Assembly: GCA_026214975.1 (NCBI GenBank)
Contig: CM047815.1
Location: forward strand, 57,915,852 to 57,979,851
Reading direction: 5' to 3'
From: Gentiana macrophylla
Lineage: Eukaryota; Streptophyta; Magnoliopsida; Gentianales; Gentianaceae
Length of the DNA: 64,000 nucleotides
Under the pieces are notes generated by a model, which saw only the letters and a list, made by a program, of their open reading frames with translations, was not told the DNA's origin and did not search any database. Positions 57,096 through 64,000 of this stretch are shown piece after piece (position 1 is the stretch's first letter; the number at the start of each line of letters is the position of its first letter). The position numbers and the translations under genes are program-made.

Positions 57096-60000
57096 TTAAC
57101 CCGGATCGGGCCACTTTGGCTTACTGCTGGCCACTTCCTCATCGGAATCAGAATGAAGGACAGGGGTGTGACCACAACAACAGCAAGTCAAATGCTCTAC
57201 TAAGTGTTTGAACTTAACTCTCCAGATAGCACTGACTCTTTTCTTTGTCTTGTTCTTGTTTCTCAGATTCGGCTGAGGTATGCTAACCGGCTCAGGAGCA
57301 TTGACATAAGGATCTGCAAGGATAGGGGTAATAATGTCATCATCCACCCCAAAGAAGTCGGATGGAATCTCTTCACAAATAAACGACTCAACCGTTTCAT
57401 TTCTCTTTTGAAAGTATAGTACTTCAGGCTTTTCTTTAGCTTGCCCAAAGTACTTCTTAATTCTATGACCATTGACCTTGAACGGTTGATCGCCGTACCC
57501 TTTCAACGTAATGGCTCCACCAGGATGAACATCAAGAATCTCAAAGGGTCCAGACCATCTAGATTTAAGCTTACCAGCAAAAAGATGGAGCCTAGTGTTA
57601 TACAGCAAAGCCATGTCTCCCACTTTGAATTCCCGATCTTTAATCTTAGCATCGTGGAGTGCCTTTGTTATTTCCTTGCTCAGCTTGGCGTTCTCGTAGG
57701 CCCTGAGTCTGAATTCATCGAGCTCATGTAGTTGCAATAATCTTTTCTCCCACAGAGTTTGCTATCGAAGTTTAAGAATTTAATAGCCCAATAAGCTCTG
57801 TGCTCCAGCTCAACTGGTAGATGGCAAGCCTTGCCATAGACCATTTGGAATGGTGACGTACCCATAGGGGTCTTAAACGCAGTGCGATAAGCCCAAAGTG
57901 CATCGTCCAACTTCAGACTCCAGTTGGATCTATTGGAATTCACCGTTTTCTCCAAAATCCGCTTTAGACTTCTGTTGCTCACCTCGACTTGGCCACTGGT
58001 TTGGGGGTGGTATGGTGTACCAATTCTATGCTTGACACCATACTTCTCAAGAATTTTATCCAGTGGTGCATTACAGAAATGCGAACCTTCATCACTGATA
58101 AGGGCTCTAGGACAGCCAAATCTAGTAAAGATATTCTTTTGCAAGAATTTCTTAACAACTTTTTGATCATTGGTTTGGGTGGCTATGGCCTCTACCCACT
58201 TGGAAACGTAGTCCACACAGACCAGAATATATTTGTTAGAGCATGATGATGGGAACGGTCCCATAAAATCAATGCCCCAGACGTCGAAAACTTCACATTC
58301 CAAGATAGGCCTCAAAGGCATCTCCATCCTATTACTGAGTCTCCCTACCCTTTGGCATCTATCACAGCCTTTGCAAAAGGCTTCAGCATCTTTAAACAAG
58401 GTAGGCCAGTAAAAACCAGCTTGAAGGATCTTTGTGACTGTCTTAGGTGCTCCGTAGTGTCCCCCAGCGGGACCACTATGACATTGCTCCAAGATATCCA
58501 ATTGTTCATGCTCTGGAACGCACCTTCTAAGCAACCCGTCCTTGCAGACCTTGAACACATAAGGATCCTCCCACACGAGGTACTTTAAGTCGCTGAAAAA
58601 TTTCTTCTTTTCCTGATACGTCATCTCTTCTAAATGCCCACTTGCTAAGTAGTTGGTGTAATCAGCATACCACGGCCTCCCAGTCTCTAGCTTCATTAAT
58701 TGCTCTGTAGGAAAGTCAATGCCTATCTCCTTAGGGGCTTCGCCACCCTCGTTCACTAGGCGAGATAAGTGGTCAGCTACAACATTATCACTACCCTTCT
58801 TGTCCTTAATTTCAAGGTCAAATTCCTGTAGTATCAGAATCCATCTGAGTAACCTTGGTTTAGCGTCTGCTTTGCCCATAAGGTAGCGTAGTCTTTGCGT
58901 GATCTGGCCCACACCACCACTTTGGACCCTAAAAGATAACACGAATTTGTCAATAGCAAAAGCATCGCCAAGAATTCCTTCTCGGTAGTGGCGTAATTGC
59001 ATCGAGCTGGGTTCAAAGTGCGGCTAGCATAGTAAATCGGCCTGAACTTTTTGTCAATTCTCTGCCCTAGAACTGCGCCCACTGCGTAGTTAGAGGCATC
59101 GCACATTAATTCAAAAGGTTGAGTCCAGTCGGGCGCGATTAAAATGGGGGCGCTGGTTAGCTTATCTTTTAAGCTATTAAAAGCTTTCTTACACCCATCA
59201 TCAAACAAGAACTCCACTTCCTCTTTCAACAGGTTGGATAACGGCTTTGCTATCATCGAAAAGTCTTTAATGAAACGCCGATAGAAGCCCACATGTCCCA
59301 GAAATCCTCGTACCTCCTTCACTGTCTTCGGGTACGACATTTTCTCAATGGCTTCTACTTTAGCCTTATCCACCTGAATACCATCACTGGACACCTTGTG
59401 TCCCAAAACAATCCCTTCTTCGACTAGAAAATGGCACTTTTCCCAGTTAAGCACCAGATTTTTCTCAACACAACGTTGGAGTACCATATCTAGATTCTTT
59501 AAAATTTCATCAAAACTGTCGCCATAGACTGAGAAATCATCCATGAAGACCTCCATGCACTGCTCCACAAGTCCATCAAATATGGCCAACATGCATCGTT
59601 GAAACGTAGCCGGTGCATTGCATAAGCCGAATGGCATTCTGCGAAAGGCAAAAGTGCCAGATGGACAGGTAAAAGTTGTCTTCTCTTGGTCATTAGGGTC
59701 GATGGCTATCTGGAAATAACCAGAATATCCATCGAGGAAACAATAATACTTATGACCACTCAGTCTTTCTAGAAGTTGGTCAATGAAGGGCAGGGGGAAA
59801 TGATCCTTAGCAGTGACTTCATTTAACCTGCGATAATCAATGCAAACTCTATATCCAGTCACAAGGCGTAAGGCAACTTCTTCCCCTTTTTCGTTCTTTT
59901 CCACTGTAATTCCCCCCTTCTTTGGCACAACTTGAGTAGGACTGACCCACTCACTATCAGCTATGGCATAAATAATTCCCATGTCGAGCCATTTTATGAT

Positions 60001-61499
60001 CTCCTTTTTGACAACCTCCTGCATGTGCGGATTCAGCCTCCTTTGAGGTTGTCTCGATCTTTTCGCTCCTTCCTTCCTTCGTTCGATTTTTTATGCATGC
60101 ACACGCCTGGTGATTCCTCTGATATCGCCCACCTGCCATCCGAACGCGAGGATACGTTTCTCAAGCACTTTGATTAATTCTGATTCTTTCTCAGGCTCGA
60201 GTTTAGATGAGATGATCAAGGGCAACTTATCACCGTCTTTAAGGAAGATGTATTTAAGGTGCTGCGGAAGTGGTTTAAGCTCCAAGTCAGTAGGGGGTTG
60301 CTCAATACTGGATTTTAAGGGACCACATTTTTCCTTGTGAGCTTGGACCGGTTGACTGAAGAATACCTCATCTTCCCGAGGCGTAACCCCAGAAAGGTAT
60401 TGAATGACATCATCTAGAGGAATCTTCCTGTCAGCTTCCGTTTTTTCTTTCTTATGCGTAACCATCTTCTTAAGTTCTTCTTCTTCAAGCTCTTCTGCAA
60501 GCTGCTCCCAATCATCCAACTCCCAATGAGTAGTTTCTTTCCAGAAATCTATTTCGTCCCAACTACCCATTAAAACTTCCTCTCTCTCGCGAGGTTAAAG
60601 TCCGGTTTGGTTGAGCTCTTTCAAATCATCATTTGCTCATCCTGGAATGTCCCAGATTTTCTGTTCACTCATAGGCTCAGTGTGCGCAGGTTGTTGAGAC
60701 AACTCAACATTGATTACGGCCCGTGGATAGTTATTTCCTTCTTCGTGAATTGTAACATCCAGGGCTCCTATCTCCGTGAGCTCTTCATCAGGGTCGGATT
60801 CACCTCCATAAATTGCTTCAATGAATGAAATCTTCTGGCTCGAGGCTTCGCGAATTTTTTTCTCGCCGAGTGTAACGGAGGTGTCCTCTACTCTCGAGTG
60901 ATTTGGCGGTTGGAAGTCAATGGTGGAGGCGAAGTGTTTAAGAAAGGCCGACCGTAATCGTGGGCATCTCCTTGTCGATGGTAATCCGGTATGACCCGAT
61001 CGATTGGAAAAACTAAATGTTTAACATGGATAAGGACGTTGTTAACACAACCGGTGCTAAACGGCTTGATCGGTCCACCAATCAAGAGAGACGGACGCCC
61101 CTTAGCCTTTTGTCCAACCCGAGACTCTTGCAGACGTTCAATGGCATCACATTGACAGAGGCCCCCGAGTCGCATAAGACATTGTGGAACGTGTGGCCTT
61201 CAATCATGCAAGAGATTGAAGGTCGTCCGGGGTCACTCGCTTGATTGCAACGCTTTGTGAAACCGTTGAACATTCTTCTCTTAGCACCTCTTACGCGAGT
61301 CCCTTTAGCTTCTTCTTGCTTCCACAGGCATCCTTAAGATACTTAGAGCATTTAGGCATCTCAGTTAATACTTCAGCAAGTGGCATAGTCACCATGGTCT
61401 CTCTAAGCATCTTTCTCACTCCGTCATCTGCTTTTGTCGAGTTCAAGATATTTCTCTTTTCTTTGCCGGATAAGGAAGGGTTTTGAATAATTGATTATA
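57096..61499 (-). pseudogene. pol: E2 pol: protease, RT, RNase H, integrase
   Basis: The protease has CDSGASVNVMPLNV (about 61190). The RT N-terminal part is at 60570-60091 (LELKPLPQHLKYIFL). The RT core in 60024-58834 has YKVCIDYRRLN-type sequence (YRVCIDYRRLN), GYFQIAIDPNDQEKTTF, RRMPFGLCNAPATFQ and VFMDDFSVYG. RNase H begins CDASNYAVGAVLGQ. Integrase is in 59002-57750: zinc-binding [15 protein letters not shown] and CKGCDRC, then DFMGPF, SDEGSHF and GQVEVSNR carrying the D,D,E triad. The post-integrase part is 57737-57096, with a C-terminal TCCCCGH and KWPDPG. Frame shifts occur at about 60890, 60570-60640, 60095, 58965 and 57745. Confidence 0.9.
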
Positions 61500-63183
61500 G
61501 TTTGACTTTTAATGGCTTCGCCCCCTCCTTGTCCTTCCACCGACAAACTTCTCAGTTTTCTTTTTAGTCAGGGGTTCAGCTACCTGACTTCTCTTCTCAG
61601 CCTCCTCATCACTATCCCCCGAAGAATCATCATCATTCAGCTCTTCCTCACTGTTGCTTACTTTGGCATTTAACCGATTTCCCCTCCCGAACTTATGGCG
61701 TCGGGGAGGGCTACTCGCTTCCGACATCTTTTCGGGTCCAAATTGTCTTACCGCTCGAGGGTGACTGCATTCAACTCCTCCTCTCCATACTCCCACTGAG
61801 GTATGATGGCAGTGCAAGCATTGATATCTGCCTTAGGGTTTTTATCTGTATAACTAGGCAGTCTTCCTGGAGGTCTGCTCGCCTGTTGATCAGCCATCTG
61901 ACCTATCTGTCTCTCCATCGTTTTTTGACCGGTGGCTAGTGTTTTCACCATGTCTACTAGCTCATCAAATTTCTTCTGAGAGACATAGGTGGGCTGTTGA
62001 TTTTGCGTTTGAGCCCAGTTACCTTGGGGTCTTTGGTTATTGGATGCACCAGGTGGTGTATAATAACTATTTCGCGGGTTTCCCGAAAAGTTGCGGTTTT
62101 GAGTTTGACTCGATTGACCAGAATTTTGACTGAAGCTTCTGAAAGGTTGATTCTGGTTCTCCAAGGCCTGCACTTCCTCATTCATCATATTCCCGGCCAG
62201 CATGCCCGAGTAATTCACATCTGCTGGCCCTTCTTGCTGCTTCATTTGCATGTTGGCTAGTTGTTTGTTCATTATTTCCATTTGAGCAGCAACTAGCGTT
62301 TTGTCTCCGAGTTACTTTCAAAGAGACTTCCTTTTGCTTCCACTAACATGGGTCTTCTTTTGAGTAGCCCACATGTTATTCTTAGCTATTGTTTCTGCTA
62401 CCCTGTAGGCAGCATCATCTCCTCCTCCTAAAAAGGATCCATGAGCAGTCGAATCAAGGTAGTCCCTATTTGGTTGAGAGACACCTCTGTAGAATAACTC
62501 GAGTAGCTCATGTCTATCGTATCCATGATTGGGGAACTTCCTCATCAACAGATTCAATCTCTCCCATGCTTTCCCAACACTCTTACCATTCAGTTGTTCA
62601 AATGTGGCTATCTCCCTTTTCATGTCCATGATTGTACCAGGGGAGACCCACTTAAGAGCAAAGGCTCTTTTAACATCATTCCAGGAATAGAGAGAATGAT
62701 GGGCTAAAGATTTAAACCAACGGTTTGCTTCTCCTTTTAGAGCAAATGGGAAGAGTTTCAACTTTACAATCTCAGAATCAACACCAGGATAGTGGCCTGC
62801 TTCGCAGATTTGAACAATGGTGGACAAGAAGTCATGTGGATCTTCTTGAGCAGTGCCATGAAAAGAACTATTCTGGACCAGTCCTACCACTCCATTTTTG
62901 AGATCAAAGTTTACTTGCCCCATTTCTGGAGGGCGAATAGGTCTATGCCCTTCCAGGAAATCCTGGTTAAGATAGGGAGCATAGGGGTCTTGGTTTAACT
63001 GGTTTAGCTGGTTTTGATGGAATTGTTGCAATTGATTATGTAGTGACTTGTTGATTTTGTTGTTGTTGTAAAGCTTGGATCTCATTGAAGGAGCATATTC
63101 ATTTGGGCTTGAGGATCTGGATTTGGATTTGGGAGAGCTGGATTAGGAGGAACTGGATTCGGATTTTGAACTTGGTCAGCCAT
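61500..63183 (-). pseudogene. gag: E2 gag
   Basis: ATG at 63183 (MADQVQNPNPVPPNP), matching the E1 start. A TGA follows after about 33 codons. The main open part 63085-62318 holds the gag domain (PHDFLSTIVQICEAGHYPGV, RWFKSLAHHSLYSWNDVKRA, FYRGVSQPNRDYL). Next come an N/Q-rich region (62281-61750: NQPFRSFSQNSGQSSQTQNR) and an acidic/basic end (61817-61509: SEEELNDDDSSGDSDEEAEK). Frame breaks occur at about 63085, 62300 and 61760. No zinc knuckle is seen. Confidence 0.88.
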
Positions 63184-63203
63184 GATGTCCAGATCGGGAA
63201 AGA

Positions 63204-63260
63204 GCTTTCTTTTGAGAAGCGCTTACATTTAATGTCGGTAGCTCGACAATCATTTAAAGC
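63204..63260 (-). other. Junction of E3 3' end with E2 gag leader
   Basis: The minus strand reads the E3 stop (63261-63263), then ATTGTCGAGCTACCGACATT and AAGCGCTTCT, the usual sequence after Athila pol. It then passes into AAAGCTCTTTCCCGATCTGG, which aligns with the E1 leader just before gag. The crossover is at about 63203-63217. Confidence 0.7.
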
Positions 63261-64000
63261 TCAACCCGGATCTGGCCACTTGATCTTTCGGCCAGTTGCT
63301 GTATCAAAAGAGCTCTTGTCAGCACTGTGACCACAAAAACAACAAAGCATACAGGGAATCCTGTACTTCAAACTCTCCCAGGCTCCTTTGATCTTTTTAG
63401 CTGTTGACTTCCTCCTTCTTCCCCTCTTCTTCAGACGCACTTCCTTCCAATACTGTTCCATATCCCAACTTCCAGCGAAGATTTCAGCTGGTGATTCGGT
63501 ATCGGCTTCGGTGAATAAATCAGGTGCAAACTCCGTGAAGTCATCAACTTCAGGATTCACACACTCAAATATGTCAAGAAACCGAACAATCAAAGATGCC
63601 TCCTTTGGTAGACCAATGTAATGTTTGCACCTTTGACCGTTTACTTTAAATGGTTGATCACCAAATCCTTTTAGTTCCAACACTCCGCTTGGAAAGACTT
63701 GCAGAATCTCAAACGGGCCAGACCACCGTGTCCGGAGCATGCCAGGAAACAGATGTAACCTGGAATTGTAAAGTAAGACTTGCTCTCCCGCATGAAATTC
63801 TCTTTTCGTAATTTTCTTATCATGGAGCAGATTCATTCTGTCCTTACTCACTCGGGCACTCTCATAGGCCTGGAGTCTAAATTCATCTAGCTCATGCATC
63901 TGCTGAAGTCTGTGCTCACCACAAGCTTTGGGGTCAAAGTTCAAAAACTTCGTCGCCCAATAGGCTTTATGCTCAAGTTCGACCGGCAAATGACATGGCT
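63261..64000 (-). CDS. pol: E3 integrase C-terminus (Athila-like), open to the window edge
   Basis: The 3' end of a third Athila-like pol, uninterrupted across 740 bases. It begins at the edge within [15 protein letters not shown]. The post-integrase domain has LLYNSRLHLFPGMLRTRWSG, FEILQVFPSGVLELKGFG and QPFKVNGQRCKHYIG. The tail has a basic KKRGRRRKSTAKKIK, the cysteine cluster CMLCCFCGH and KWPDPG at the end. It is clearly different from the E2 C-terminus, though the domain order is the same. Catalytic parts are outside the window. Confidence 0.85.
   Translation of the reverse strand, partial: PCHLPVELEHKAYWATKFLNFDPKACGEHRLQQMHELDEFRLQAYESARVSKDRMNLLHDKKITKREFHAGEQVLLYNSRLHLFPGMLRTRWSGPFEILQVFPSGVLELKGFGDQPFKVNGQRCKHYIGLPKEASLIVRFLDIFECVNPEVDDFTEFAPDLFTEADTESPAEIFAGSWDMEQYWKEVRLKKRGRRRKSTAKKIKGAWESLKYRIPCMLCCFCGHSADKSSFDTATGRKIKWPDPG

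Larger units (their letters stand above)
54113..63203 (-). mobile_element. Athila-like Ty3/gypsy element E2, lacking its 5' end
   Basis: Reading leftward there is gag (63183-61500), PR-RT-RNase H-IN (61499-57096), a 1.4-kb 3' untranslated region and a 3' LTR (55697-54113). The primer site, leader and 5' LTR are missing: just right of the gag start the sequence changes to the 3' end of E3. It inserted into X at 54113. It is related to E1 but distinct from it. Confidence 0.88.

Noticed and set aside
57924..58246. Plus-strand ORFs opposite E2 integrase
   Set aside because: Shadows of the minus-strand pol frame; no independent support.

Overview
The window is a block of plant repetitive DNA made almost entirely of LTR retrotransposons inserted into one another. 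I see no convincing host gene, tRNA, rRNA or CRISPR array. Plant origin is shown by Ty1/copia elements of Sirevirus type (initiator-Met primer site, GGGGGAAA polypurine tract, long third ORF after pol) and Ty3/gypsy elements of Athila type (tRNA-Asp primer site TGGCGCCGTTGCCGGGG, FMDD reverse transcriptase). AT-richness and element types suggest a flowering plant, probably a eudicot; I cannot name the species. Nearly all coding regions carry frameshifts or stops, so most are pseudogenes, although some damage may be consensus error (see findings).

Layout. 1-3703: 5' part of Athila-like element E1 (minus strand), running off the left edge. 3704-31086: Sirevirus-like element M1 (minus), whose 3' LTR holds E1 and a complete second-family element F2 (4471-18275, 5-bp duplication CAGTG). 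M1's reverse transcriptase is split by an unrelated solo LTR (22866-24643, duplication CTTGT). M1 itself lies inside the third ORF of plus-strand relatives. 31087-52378: tandem array of three such relatives (P1 partial, P2 near full length, P3 internally deleted) sharing single LTRs. 52379-54112: a different LTR element, X, with an acidic unrecognised ORF, inserted in the last LTR of the array. 54113 to about 63203: Athila-like element E2 (minus), inserted in X. 63204-64000: pol end of a third Athila-like element, E3, fused to the gag leader of E2 with no LTR between.

Inferred order: P array first; then M1 into P1; then E1, F2 and the solo LTR into M1; X into the array's last LTR; E2 into X.

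The Sirevirus-like copies share a common plan: gag, an aligned TAA followed by a splice-acceptor-like TTTTGYAG, PR-IN-RT-RNase H, a conserved noncoding block, a TATA-like box about 90-125 bases before the third ORF, and a third ORF containing extra GGGGGAA tracts. These shared signals, element X, the tandem array and a CAG/CTG-linked discrepancy pattern are the most worthwhile observations.
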